Of a stretch of 64,000 nt of DNA, positions 1-8,285 are shown piece by piece. Made by a program: the position numbers and the translations under genes. The stretch's first letter is position 1; each line of letters opens with the position of its first letter. The notes under the pieces were generated by a model. The model saw only the letters and a list, made by a program, of their open reading frames with translations, was not told the origin of the DNA and did no database searches. This DNA is from Ornithinibacillus xuwenensis (lineage in GTDB: Bacteria > Bacillota > Bacilli > Bacillales > Amphibacillaceae), in the NCBI RefSeq assembly GCF_039614845.1, contig NZ_JBDIML010000001.1, positions 620,001 through 684,000 on the forward strand, given 5' to 3'.

Positions 1-1360
1 ACTGATTTATTACCATCATATCCAAGTAGTTGGTCACTTCATCCCAAACCAATAAAGCTTTTTCCCCTAATAATGACTGTGCTAATAATGCTATTTTCTG
101 TTCACCTGCACTCCAATTATTCGATGATAAATCAGAAAATCTTGAACGTTTGATACCTAATTGATGTAGAAGATGCCAATATTCTTCTTTTTCTTTGGAA
201 GAAAAACCATTTAAAAAGGATTTATAACTGATTTCCATTTGCTTGTTCTGGTTCATGATAGATAGTTTCTCAGGAAGGTTTATGTGATAGGCTCCAGTTG
301 TCTCTAGCTTTTCCTTTCCAAGTATGAAATTTAATAAAGTGGTTTTACCAGCACCATTTTTCCCTTCAATAAAGAAGCGATCATTTGGATACATATCAAT
401 ATCGATAGGTTCAAAGAGTGGTCTGCCTTCTCGTAAAATAGTAAAGTTTCGGAAGAATAAGACCGACTTTCTAGGTTGTTCAACTTTCATATTTAGTTCT
501 ACTATATTCTCGGAATTTTGTAGTAGATTTCTTTTTTCTTCAATCATTTCTTCTGTTCTTTTCTTAATAGCTTTTGCTCGCTTCATTTGTTTCGCAGCTA
601 ATCGCCTTTCAGCCGCATCTTTTGTACTATTTTCTCTTTTTAATCCCCATTTTCCAACCTGTCTTGAAACATCATGAAGTCTATTAATCTCTGCTTTAAG
701 CTTTGAGTTCTTTTCCTGCGCGAATTCATCTGCATTTGCTTTTTCATATTTCCAAGTATCAACATTGCCAGAAATAAGATCAATTGATTCCTTATTGATT
801 GCTAGTATATGGTCGACAAATTGATTCAAAAAAGACTCGTCATGGCTAATTACGATAAAGCCATTCTTATTTTGTAAGTATTTACCGACAATTTGCCTTC
901 CATGTAAATCCAAGTTATTCGTCGGTTCATCGATTAATGGGAATGAACTATCATCCAAAAACAGCTCAATAAGTAGCAGCTTTGTTTGTTCCCCTCCACT
1001 CAAATTATGAAAGCTTTTATATAATAAGTCCTGACTTAATTCCATAAAAGCTAGCTCACGCTCAATTTGCCAGATTTCTATATTCGGATTATGTTTTCGT
1101 AATATTTCTAAAGCGGTTAGATCCTCTTGAACACTTGGATATAATGGAAAGTACTTGAAATTAAGCGCAGATTGAATGGTACCTTCGTATTCCAATTGAT
1201 TTAAAAGAATTTTAAAAAATGTTGTTTTCCCTCTTCCGTTACGTCCAAGAAGTCCTAACTTCCAATTTTCATTGATATTAAGATTCACCTTGTTAAATAG
1301 TGGGTCGATCATTGACATATATTGAAACGTCATTTCTTTAATAAGAATATTTCCTGACAT
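1..1360 (-). CDS. ABC-F ribosome-protection ATPase, Lsa-like (3' end cut)
   Basis: This is a soluble twin-ATPase ABC-F protein of the type that displaces antibiotics from the ribosome. About 453 codons are visible and the C-terminus lies outside the window. The first ATPase has Walker A GRNGRGKTT, signature LSGGEQ and Walker B IDEPTNNLD. The interdomain linker is rich in Lys, Arg and Glu. The second ATPase has GKNGAGKTT, a WSAGEQ signature and WDEVTNYLD. No membrane segment is present. The N-terminal ATPase is most like the Lsa/Vga antibiotic-resistance branch rather than housekeeping EttA-type members. The start is an ATG with GGAGGG seven bases upstream. Which drugs it protects against cannot be read from the sequence. 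Confidence 0.87.
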   Translation of the reverse strand, partial: MSGNILIKEMTFQYMSMIDPLFNKVNLNINENWKLGLLGRNGRGKTTFFKILLNQLEYEGTIQSALNFKYFPLYPSVQEDLTALEILRKHNPNIEIWQIERELAFMELSQDLLYKSFHNLSGGEQTKLLLIELFLDDSSFPLIDEPTNNLDLHGRQIVGKYLQNKNGFIVISHDESFLNQFVDHILAINKESIDLISGNVDTWKYEKANADEFAQEKNSKLKAEINRLHDVSRQVGKWGLKRENSTKDAAERRLAAKQMKRAKAIKKRTEEMIEEKRNLLQNSENIVELNMKVEQPRKSVLFFRNFTILREGRPLFEPIDIDMYPNDRFFIEGKNGAGKTTLLNFILGKEKLETTGAYHINLPEKLSIMNQNKQMEISYKSFLNGFSSKEKEEYWHLLHQLGIKRSRFSDLSSNNWSAGEQKIALLAQSLLGEKALLVWDEVTNYLDMMVINQ

Positions 1361-1477
1361 TTCTTCTCCCTCCTTTTGAAATGATTAGGAAAAAGAATAG
1401 TAATGGTTAAATATGTAACATAACAAAGTAATTATATATTAAGTATCTATTCAATAGTTCCTATCCGAGTAATACTC

Positions 1478-1798
1478 CTATTGCCCTTCGGTAGCTGAGA
1501 TGTGAAATCCTTCTTTAAATGTTGTAACCGCAACCCTTTTTCCATCTTTTTCAAATATCCGTTTAGAGCCTAATCTATCTATTTCTTTCCACCCAAATAA
1601 CTTTACCTGATTAACATATATACTATTAATTCCAATATAACTATAGATAATATGATTATTTGAACGTTCCTCATCTACCTTTGCATTAATTGGTATAGGG
1701 AAATTATGTACAGAAGCTTGTTTAAGAGTTCCAAATGCTAAAATTAAAACAATTACAAAAACTATGCTCGTAATGATTAATAGTTTTTTAGGTTTCAT
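1478..1798 (-). CDS. small membrane-anchored protein of unknown function
   Basis: This 106-residue protein has one N-terminal hydrophobic helix (about residues 7-24) after a KPKK start, then a hydrophilic exported domain of about 80 residues. No family was recognised. It is followed on the same strand by the ABC-F gene about 120 bases downstream. The 295 bases upstream of it hold nothing recognisable. It is probably real, given the signal-anchor layout and a plausible purine-rich site upstream. Confidence 0.6.
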   Translation of the reverse strand: MKPKKLLIITSIVFVIVLILAFGTLKQASVHNFPIPINAKVDEERSNNHIIYSYIGINSIYVNQVKLFGWKEIDRLGSKRIFEKDGKRVAVTTFKEGFHISATEGQ

Positions 1799-2092
1799 TT
1801 TCCTATCTCCTTCTAATTATGAGGTAGAGGGTATAACGATTTTTCTGTCTAAAAGTCTTAGTAAATGCTATTTTCATTTTATATTATAACCGGGATGTAT
1901 TTTTTACATCAGTTCACCAGGCCTCCATTTGTGATTTTTAGTCTATCACTTTTTAAGTATTCTCATCAGAATCTCGTCGATCGCCCAAAAGAATAAAGTA
2001 ATTATTGAACCAAAAACAAATTCTTCGTCAATTTAAATTTTCTATTGCAGTTGTTACACCTTTGCAATCCTCAAAACCTCCTAAAAACTTAT

Positions 2093-2510
2093 TCATGATT
2101 TTAGAGGGATATCTAAATACTTTATATATTTGTTTGGAGAGCTCTCTCGATATACTCTTACAAAATTTACGTTAAATGTCGGAAATGGAAACAATTCTAT
2201 CTCAGCTAGCTTGGCCATGTTTGCTAGATCTATTTGGTTTAGCCCATAGCTCGTTTTACCTAAAGTCATATGAGGTACAAAACGTTCTAATTCAAAATAT
2301 TTATTTACCAATTCAATAGGTGGGTCTACTTTTTTTACGATATAATTATGTAGAAGGTTTAGCTCGTTTGAAAGTTAATCCGCCTTGAGCTTTTAATGTT
2401 ATATGTGGCTCTACGACATCATGAATGGAATTATTTGTCCACTTGTTGCGGAATGCTATAATTTTCATGCTATATTCTTCAGATGGTACGATTCCTATGA
2501 AATACTGCAA
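2093..2510 (-). pseudogene. 2H phosphoesterase / 2'-5' RNA ligase family protein, frameshifted
   Basis: Two frames together make one member of the 2H phosphoesterase family (RNA ligase/cyclic phosphodiesterase fold). The upstream part starts at TTG 2510, six bases after GGAGGG, and contains the first HxT motif (PHITLKAQGGLT). It stops at 2346. The downstream part, in another frame, ends at 2093 and carries the second motif, PHMTLGKT. Removing one base from the AAA run at 2371-2373 (plus strand) joins them as GGLTSNELNLLHNY and gives about 139 residues, a normal family length. It is either a broken gene or a sequencing indel. Confidence 0.75.
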
Positions 2511-2551
2511 TTATTACCCTCCACTCACTTCATGTTTTATTAATAACAGAT

Positions 2552-2965
2552 TTACTTTTGTTCTAAATCAATATTCTCCTCAAATACATTTCCGCTGACA
2601 GTTTCCCACTTTACGGTAATTGATATATCATCCACATTATTTCGGAAGGTATCAACATCCTCGTGAGGGGGATTCAAAATCCCTATACTAAAGATTGTGT
2701 CATCCTGATTTATATTTTCCATGGACCCTGAGTGTCCTATAGTAAAAATTTCTGGGAATTTTATTACATATTCAATACTTACTAATTGTTCATCACCTAA
2801 ATATTCAATGTAGCCTTCCCCATTCTCTACAGTATCACTGATTTTATAGGTTATTTCACCTTTCCAATGCTGACTATCTCCCTCAATACGTACCATGCCT
2901 ATAAATACACAACCTGAAACCAACAATATAATCAATAGTAGAATAATTGTTTTACAAATTTTCAT
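2552..2965 (-). CDS. small lipoprotein of unknown function
   Basis: This 137-residue protein has a type II signal peptide: basic start, hydrophobic stretch of about residues 6-15, then the lipobox LVSGC with Cys19. The mature part is acidic and beta-rich, with no recognised domain. It should be lipid-anchored on the outer face of the membrane. It is a single gene with no functional hint from its neighbours. Confidence 0.65.
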   Translation of the reverse strand: MKICKTIILLLIILLVSGCVFIGMVRIEGDSQHWKGEITYKISDTVENGEGYIEYLGDEQLVSIEYVIKFPEIFTIGHSGSMENINQDDTIFSIGILNPPHEDVDTFRNNVDDISITVKWETVSGNVFEENIDLEQK

Positions 2966-3141
2966 AGTTAAACCATCCTTATACCCATAATTTCCAGTTA
3001 CTTTATTGCCTATGATTTATACTAACATAATATTCGGATAATAATAACGAGAATTGTGGCAAGAGTAGCAAAACAATTTGCTAGAAATTGAATATGAAGT
3101 TAATTTATCCGACGAAATTAACGAACGAACAATCCAACCTA

Positions 3142-3720
3142 CTAATTGATTTCTTCTTGGGACCATTCATAAAATGATTCATATAACATAAATGATTTCA
3201 TGATCTCTCCTTTTAAGTTGTTAAATTTTATTCTCAATGCTTTCCTGGATGCTGCTGTCTCATTTATAAGATCGGTAATGGATTTCTCAACTCGCAACAG
3301 ACTACCTATAGTAGCTACTAAATACTCTCTCGATTCACTAGAATATTCTTGGTCAGCAACAAGGTTTAGTAATGTGTCTCTGGCATTTTCAACTTCAAAT
3401 AACATGGTACTTAAATCCTGTTTATTCATTGGAACAGGCTTCTTACTAACTAACCAATCTTGTTCTAAAATTGGTAGCACAGAGCGGGTTTTATCTACGG
3501 TTAAATCTATTGGATTTTCCGAAGTATTTTCACTTAAATCTTGTTCAACTACTTCTTTAAAATTGGTTATGTCCCTAACATATTGATTAACCACTACTGA
3601 ATCAGGATTATATAGATAGCTTTTTTTAATACTAAAGAATGAATAAGGATAAAACCAAGTCATTACTAGAATTATAAATAATATACTTAGAGAAAAAACT
3701 AGGATTCTTTTTTTAGGCAT
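3142..3720 (-). CDS. membrane-anchored extracytoplasmic protein, unknown
   Basis: This 192-residue protein has an N-terminal signal anchor (about residues 6-25 after MPKKR). A mostly helical hydrophilic domain follows, with predicted amphipathic helices between residues 100 and 185. No family was recognised. It is monocistronic: an intergenic stretch with the terminator of the next gene lies upstream. Codon use looks like its neighbours. Confidence 0.6.
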   Translation of the reverse strand: MPKKRILVFSLSILFIILVMTWFYPYSFFSIKKSYLYNPDSVVVNQYVRDITNFKEVVEQDLSENTSENPIDLTVDKTRSVLPILEQDWLVSKKPVPMNKQDLSTMLFEVENARDTLLNLVADQEYSSESREYLVATIGSLLRVEKSITDLINETAASRKALRIKFNNLKGEIMKSFMLYESFYEWSQEEIN

Positions 3721-3824
3721 CAGATCATATACTCCCCCATTTTATTAAAAAAATGTTACGATGTAGAACGAAACTTTTTTATATATTATTTTTATCATAA
3801 TATTCCAATTTATAATGATTTTAT

Positions 3825-3859
3825 ATAAAAAAAAAAGACTTTCTGATTTAGAAAGTCTT
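3825..3859 (-). terminator. Rho-independent terminator of the methyltransferase operon
   Basis: A perfect 9-bp stem (AAGACTTTC / GAAAGTCTT, 3835-3859) with a 7-base loop is followed on the minus strand by a run of at least 10 U. It ends the transcript of the oxidoreductase-methyltransferase pair. Confidence 0.85.
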
Positions 3860-3925
3860 CTTATACGTCCACAAATTTATGGTTAACTTTTTTATTTTGA
3901 AAATCATTCACTAGCATAATTAGAG

Positions 3926-4486
3926 TTATTTTTTAGCAATGATAATGTACACACCTTTTGTTGGAAATATTTTTTCTATGACATGAAATCCTGCCTTCAA
4001 TATCTCTTGCTCCATAGTTGTAGAGGAAATTCTAGGGTGCGGTTCTTCATAGGGTTCATTCTTTTCGAATTCAACACAAACGAAATGTCCATTTTTCTTT
4101 AACACTTGATTAATTTTCTCGAGTGCTATAGACAATTCCATAACCTCATGTAATACAAAGGAAGCTAGTGAAATGTCTATTGTACTATTTTCTAGTGGAA
4201 TATTGTCAATGCTTGCTTCCAGCGTTACTAAATTTCCTATGTTTTCTTGTTTTGCCTTCGATTTAATTATTTCAAGCATTGTAGAATTTATATCTAATGC
4301 ATAAACTACCCCTTCTACATACTTAGCTGCTGGAATAGTAATATAGCCTGAACCAGCTCCTAAATCTAATATGTTATCATCTTTTTTAATAGGTATTAAT
4401 TGTAGAAGTTGCTCTGGTGGTATGTCGCCTCTTTTATTTGGATTTTCAAGAAATTTAACTATTTTTTTAAATCGTTTTTTCTCCAT
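3926..4486 (-). CDS. class I SAM-dependent methyltransferase
   Basis: This 186-residue UbiE/COQ5-like methyltransferase has the SAM-binding motif I LDLGAGSGYITIP near residues 41-53 and the acidic motif II ALDIN. The post-I region ends in LASFVLHEV. The substrate is unknown. The ATG follows AAAGGGGA. It lies 26 bases downstream of the flavoprotein oxidoreductase on the same strand and ends at a strong terminator, so the two are probably co-transcribed under the adjacent Rrf2 regulator. Confidence 0.8.
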   Translation of the reverse strand: MEKKRFKKIVKFLENPNKRGDIPPEQLLQLIPIKKDDNILDLGAGSGYITIPAAKYVEGVVYALDINSTMLEIIKSKAKQENIGNLVTLEASIDNIPLENSTIDISLASFVLHEVMELSIALEKINQVLKKNGHFVCVEFEKNEPYEEPHPRISSTTMEQEILKAGFHVIEKIFPTKGVYIIIAKK

Positions 4487-4512
4487 TTATATTCCCCTTT
4501 TGCTTTTGGTCA

Positions 4513-5412
4513 TTAAAATTCTTCTTGAACGAAATCACCTACTACTGCAGCTGCAGTTTTACTACCATCTGCCGCAGCAATAATTAATTGGGCAGGTACT
4601 TGCATCGTATTATCACCACAAGCATAAACCCCTTCTATATTGGTTCGTCCAAAACTATCAACTTCAATTCCACCCATCTTATTCATAGCGCAACCTAATT
4701 TTTCGGGTAATGTAGATGCCTGTCTCAAACCAGTCGTGACAAATCCACCTTGCCTTGTAATCTCTTTTCCGTTTTTAAACCTAACCTTTTGTAGTAATCC
4801 ATCCTGACCCAAAAATGTTTCAATTTCTTCTTCCATAATTGTTATATTCTTATTTGTGATTAACTCCTTCTGCTCTATTGAGAATAAAGATTTCCCATTT
4901 GTACATACAACAAGATTACTACTCCAGTTTGAGATCATTTTTGTCATGTGAAAAGCACGCTCATCCTCTGAGATAACTAATAATGGTAGATCTTTTAATT
5001 CCCAACCATCACAAAATGGACAACTAAATAAACTCTTACCATAATAGTTATGAATTCCTTCTATATCAGGAAGAACATCTGTAAGACCTGTCGATAATAT
5101 CACCTTTCTTGAACGATATAATTGTCCATTATTGGTATGAATCGCTATAAAATGTCTTTCTTTCGAAATATCAATTACTCGTTCATGGTGTATGGTTATA
5201 TTTGGGTACCTTTTTAATTCTTCTTTAGCAATTTGCTTAAATTCTGAGGGCTTAATACGGTCTCTTGTGATAAAACCATGGGATTCATAAGTTACAGCAT
5301 TCCGCGGTTTATCTTCATCAAATAACAGAACATTTTTCTTTGCTCTTCCAAGTACAAGTGCAGCATTTAAACCAGATGGACCTCCACCAATAATGACACA
5401 ATCGTATAACAT
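4513..5412 (-). CDS. thioredoxin-reductase-like FAD/NAD(P)H oxidoreductase
   Basis: This 299-residue flavoprotein has the FAD dinucleotide motif GGGPSG at residues 9-14, a CPFC redox pair at Cys131 and Cys134 (in SCPFCDGWE), and the C-terminal FAD motif YACGDN. This is the layout of low-molecular-weight thioredoxin-reductase-like disulfide oxidoreductases. The WE after the CxxC differs from classical TrxB (CATCDG), so a partner other than thioredoxin is possible. It is transcribed away from the Rrf2 gene on the same strand, with a copy of the putative Rrf2 operator immediately upstream (5439-5463). A role in thiol or electrophile stress is inferred. Confidence 0.85.
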   Translation of the reverse strand: MLYDCVIIGGGPSGLNAALVLGRAKKNVLLFDEDKPRNAVTYESHGFITRDRIKPSEFKQIAKEELKRYPNITIHHERVIDISKERHFIAIHTNNGQLYRSRKVILSTGLTDVLPDIEGIHNYYGKSLFSCPFCDGWELKDLPLLVISEDERAFHMTKMISNWSSNLVVCTNGKSLFSIEQKELITNKNITIMEEEIETFLGQDGLLQKVRFKNGKEITRQGGFVTTGLRQASTLPEKLGCAMNKMGGIEVDSFGRTNIEGVYACGDNTMQVPAQLIIAAADGSKTAAAVVGDFVQEEF

Positions 5413-5438
5413 GTAATCTTCCTCTCTTTATCAAGTAC

Positions 5439-5463
5439 ATTAAAGACTCTTAATATCTATAAT
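5439..5463 (-). promoter_or_regulatory. putative Rrf2 operator, copy 1 (oxidoreductase promoter)
   Basis: This 25-base element matches the one at 5936-5960 in 21 positions. It begins ATTAAAGAC and ends ATCTATAAT on the plus strand, with an imperfect dyad TAAAGAC-N7-ATCTATA. It lies just upstream of the oxidoreductase start. The second copy upstream of the Rrf2 gene suggests one regulator acts at both. Confidence 0.55.
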
Positions 5464-5483
5464 AGGAGTAAAAAAATTTGTTT

Positions 5484-5915
5484 TTAATCACAGCTTTTTT
5501 GTTTTTTTGTTAATTCAATTTCCTTTGCAATATCCATAATATATTGATTTGCTAATTGATCTGTCATCTCTTTTTCTGCGTCAATCATCACATTTTCTAT
5601 TAGACAGTCTTCATTATGAAAGTTTTCATGTTCCAGTGAACAACTGAATAAAGTAGTTTTTCCTTCAATGGCGTGAATAACATCTAAAAAGGAAATTTCG
5701 CTAGCTTTTTTCGCAATACTGTATCCTCCCTTTACACCTGGAGTAGATTCAATCAATCCTGCTTTTACAAGTTTTGTTAATATTTTTGATAGATACGTCG
5801 GTGAGAGGTCTTGAATGCTTGCTAATTGTTCAACTCCTACTGACTTTCCTTTTGACGTTAAAGTTAAATATACCATTGTGTGCAAGGCATAATTAGTAGC
5901 TCTAGAATATTTCAT
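5484..5915 (-). CDS. Rrf2-family transcriptional regulator
   Basis: This 143-residue protein has the N-terminal winged helix of Rrf2 regulators (start KYSRATNYALHTMVYL, recognition region LSPTYLSKIL, wing GVKGGY). The central part carries only two of the usual cysteines (LFSCSLEHEN...EDCLIE), plus a third Cys at the penultimate position. A canonical Fe-S site is therefore uncertain, and a thiol switch is possible. AAAGGAG precedes the ATG. It sits directly upstream of the flavoprotein gene; both have the same upstream repeat, which suggests autoregulation. Staphylococcal HypR, an Rrf2 member paired with a flavin disulfide reductase, is a comparable arrangement. Confidence 0.88.
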   Translation of the reverse strand: MKYSRATNYALHTMVYLTLTSKGKSVGVEQLASIQDLSPTYLSKILTKLVKAGLIESTPGVKGGYSIAKKASEISFLDVIHAIEGKTTLFSCSLEHENFHNEDCLIENVMIDAEKEMTDQLANQYIMDIAKEIELTKKQKSCD

Positions 5916-5935
5916 TACCGTGCTCCTTTATACAT

Positions 5936-5960
5936 ATTAAAGACCTTTGATGTCTATAAT
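5936..5960 (-). promoter_or_regulatory. putative Rrf2 operator, copy 2 (regulator's own promoter)
   Basis: The plus-strand element begins ATTAAAGAC and ends TGTCTATAAT. TAAAGAC and GTCTATA form a 7-base dyad with one mismatch around a 7-base spacer. It matches the copy at 5439-5463 in 21 of 25 positions and lies about 20 bases upstream of the Rrf2 ATG. Confidence 0.55.
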
Positions 5961-6024
5961 TGATTCTATACTAATTGAATGTAATACACAAGACTTTAGA
6001 ATTTCAAATTCAAAGAAACTTTAA

Positions 6025-6486
6025 TTATGATGGGAAATATTCCATTGGCTCCGTACACGGAATATACCCATTCTTCTTATAGTAGTTGACAGACTCGTCA
6101 CTTGCCCATACAATCACAAACTCATAATTATTTTCCTTAATCCATTTATTGATTGAGCTTAATAATTTACTACCAATACCCTTATTTCTATATTCTGGGA
6201 TGGTATAGACATTAGTCATGTAAGTAAATGGATATGTCTTTCTGCCCGGGCGAGGTACCTTATAGATCAACTCAATAAAAATATGTGATACCACTCGTTC
6301 TTTTTCTTCTGCTACCCAAATGAACCATTGATTTCCTTTAAGGGCATTTTCTAAAAAAGCCTGACATTCCGAGGCAAAATCATTGAACGATGCTTCTTTC
6401 TTACTTTCATCATGTTCAATAGTAAAGTCCCATCTCATTTGAATTAATTGTTTTATGTCTTTTACTTCAGCTAGTCTAATATTCAT
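6025..6486 (-). CDS. GNAT-family N-acetyltransferase
   Basis: This 153-residue single-domain acetyltransferase has the acetyl-CoA pyrophosphate loop in YRNKGIGSKLL, preceded by the beta-4 strand FTYMTNVYTIPEY. The tail YYKKNGY is typical of the GNAT fold. The substrate is not predictable. GAGGAG precedes the ATG. It lies on the same strand as a second, unrelated GNAT gene 59 bases upstream. Confidence 0.85.
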   Translation of the reverse strand: MNIRLAEVKDIKQLIQMRWDFTIEHDESKKEASFNDFASECQAFLENALKGNQWFIWVAEEKERVVSHIFIELIYKVPRPGRKTYPFTYMTNVYTIPEYRNKGIGSKLLSSINKWIKENNYEFVIVWASDESVNYYKKNGYIPCTEPMEYFPS

Positions 6487-6545
6487 TCTGATTACTCCTC
6501 ATTTTTTCATTTGACTATAACCTGAAAATATTCCTATAAGTAAAG

Positions 6546-7025
6546 CTATTTCAATCGTTTACTAAGAATGAATTGCTCACCAATAGCTCCGATTTTTCTT
6601 CTTCCTGTATCCTGAAATCCAACCTTTACATACAAGTCTTGTGCTGGAGTATTTTTGTGATTTACTGCTAATACGATTTCATTACAGGTTGGAAACTCTG
6701 TTGCGACAAACTTATCCAAATAACTCATTGCTTTTTTTGCATAGCCTTTACCTTGCTGATTATGATTAATGGACAATGAAGTTAATAGCATAGCTTTTGG
6801 GTTATCTGTGTAATCGTTCACGCGATTCGTATTATGCAATAGAAAGAATCCAACCGGATCATTTCCGCATAAAATAACAACCCTAAACTGTCCGGTTGCT
6901 ACCTCCATATAATTACTAGGTAAAGAAGTGAATTTGGCTTGTTCTTCTGGTAGTTTGAAAGTATGTAATTTATCTATATATTCCGGTGTAAAATGTTTTA
7001 ATTCAATATGATCGATCTTATCCAA
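6546..7025 (-). CDS. GNAT-family N-acetyltransferase
   Basis: This 159-residue protein has the GNAT acetyl-CoA motif QQGKGYAKKAMSYL and the C-terminal NTPAQDLYVKVGF helix-strand. It starts at TTG, eight bases after GGGGG. It lies 45 bases downstream of the aadA-like nucleotidyltransferase, so the two may be co-transcribed. An aminoglycoside or other small-molecule substrate is possible but unproven. Confidence 0.85.
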   Translation of the reverse strand: MDKIDHIELKHFTPEYIDKLHTFKLPEEQAKFTSLPSNYMEVATGQFRVVILCGNDPVGFFLLHNTNRVNDYTDNPKAMLLTSLSINHNQQGKGYAKKAMSYLDKFVATEFPTCNEIVLAVNHKNTPAQDLYVKVGFQDTGRRKIGAIGEQFILSKRLK

Positions 7026-7070
7026 CTAAAATTCCCCCATTTGTTTTGGACAGTATTCTGTATCAAAGGC

Positions 7071-7871
7071 TTATTTAAATAACGAGTTACACTCTCGTAT
7101 CAAATAATCAATATAGTCTAGGGCATCCTTTCGCCTTTTGAATATGGAAATGTAATGCGACTTCTTATTGCCTTTTCGTAATCTTAAAGACTCTTGAATT
7201 ATCTTATGCCACCTTTGTGGTACATTTTTTAATGCATATTCTCCTGCACCTACTTTAGATGTGATATCTTTTTCTTTGAATGTATAGTAGAGTCTCGATA
7301 CTCCCAACACCCCCCACTCTAACGTATCTAAACTAACAAATAAGCTTAAATATTGGCGTGATAATGTCTTCTTACACCCATTTAACCAATTAACCCAATA
7401 TGTATTTAGATTATTTCTCATATTACGTAGTAAGATTTCCCAATCAACATCGAAAGTCAGACTTTCATTTTCTTTCCCTTTTATTCGGATACCATATGTC
7501 TTTAATTGAAAGGCATCAATTGAGTGATTATTAAATTTTCCGTATCCATGAAACTCTCCTTCATTAAAACGAAGGGTTTTATTTCCGCTGAAGGAATCAC
7601 TTCCATCAGCAATAATATAAATACCATCTAGAATCAATTTAGGAAACTGCTTTTGCATGCTCCTGTGAATTTCTAGTAGCGAATTCACTTCTTGTTCTGA
7701 AGCATCGTGAACTAATATCGCTACAAAATCAATATCACTAATCCCACGGTTATATTCTCCTAGTGATGTCGAACCATATATATAATAAGAATCAAGCAAT
7801 TTAGGTAATTTCGATTCCATGTTTTCAAAATATTTTTCTAGAACATGATTAATTTCTATTGGGATATTCAT
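7071..7871 (-). CDS. aadA-like nucleotidyltransferase (aminoglycoside adenylyltransferase domain)
   Basis: This 266-residue protein has the polymerase-beta-type nucleotidyltransferase motif YIYGSTSLGEY...SDIDF near residues 31-49, where the two Asp bind metal. A helical C-terminal domain follows; its WGVLGVSRLYYT...SKVGAGEYAL segment matches the AadA/DUF4111 domain. Relatives adenylylate streptomycin or spectinomycin. Chromosomal copies in bacilli are often uncharacterised, so the resistance role is inference. Confidence 0.82.
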   Translation of the reverse strand: MNIPIEINHVLEKYFENMESKLPKLLDSYYIYGSTSLGEYNRGISDIDFVAILVHDASEQEVNSLLEIHRSMQKQFPKLILDGIYIIADGSDSFSGNKTLRFNEGEFHGYGKFNNHSIDAFQLKTYGIRIKGKENESLTFDVDWEILLRNMRNNLNTYWVNWLNGCKKTLSRQYLSLFVSLDTLEWGVLGVSRLYYTFKEKDITSKVGAGEYALKNVPQRWHKIIQESLRLRKGNKKSHYISIFKRRKDALDYIDYLIRECNSLFK

Positions 7872-7907
7872 CCTTTGAATTTTCCCCTTCCCTATGTAAG
7901 AGTATTA

Positions 7908-8010
7908 TTAGTTGCTTAGAATTCCATAATAAACGAGGTCTTCATATCGTCCCTCTTTCCTAACATGTTCCTTTAGTATCCCTTCCTTTTCCATGCCTAA
8001 TTTTTCCTAC
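7908..8010 (-). pseudogene. remnant of a RimJ/RimL-type GNAT acetyltransferase
   Basis: On the minus strand the last 31 codons of a GNAT protein can be read (KLGMEKEGILKEHV, then GRYEDLVYYGI, then a stop at 7908). This is the standard C-terminus of RimJ/RimL acetyltransferases. Upstream the frame is closed at once by two TAG codons and nothing recognisable continues it. The rest of the gene has been lost. Confidence 0.6.
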
Positions 8011-8083
8011 AGCTAAGTTTACCTAGTTTAATAATATCAGTAATTTTAAATACTATCATAATTTTCCAACACCTTATGTAAAA

Positions 8084-8116
8084 ACAGCAAAAAAAGGCGA
8101 ATTGTATCATCGCCTT
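8084..8116 (-). terminator. Rho-independent terminator
   Basis: The stem AAGGCGA / TCGCCTT (8094-8116) is followed on the minus strand by seven U. It ends transcripts from the phosphotransferase region upstream. Confidence 0.75.
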
Positions 8117-8147
8117 ATGGATTTCCCTTTCATTAATCAAGTCATAT

Positions 8148-8261
8148 TCAAACCACTCGATTTAACACAGGTGAAATTGATACCCCATTTTTAACGGAAT
8201 CCCAATCAATAAATGGTAACTGTTCGTTCCAGTCTGAATTTTTTCTATCAATATGAAAAGG
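8148..8261 (-). pseudogene. possible C-terminal gene remnant, unidentified
   Basis: Between the phosphotransferase stop and the terminator there is an open minus-strand stretch of about 37 codons ending at 8148. Its composition is protein-like (it contains DWNEQLPFIDWDSVKNG), but it has no start codon or ribosome site. It may be the tail of a lost gene. No family was recognised and chance cannot be excluded. Confidence 0.25.
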
Positions 8262-8285
8262 TAATTTTCTAATTCATCAGGGCTA

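Noticed and set aside
324..677. Plus-strand frame inside the ABC-F gene
   Set aside because: It is antisense to a clear ABC-F coding sequence and has no recognisable domain.
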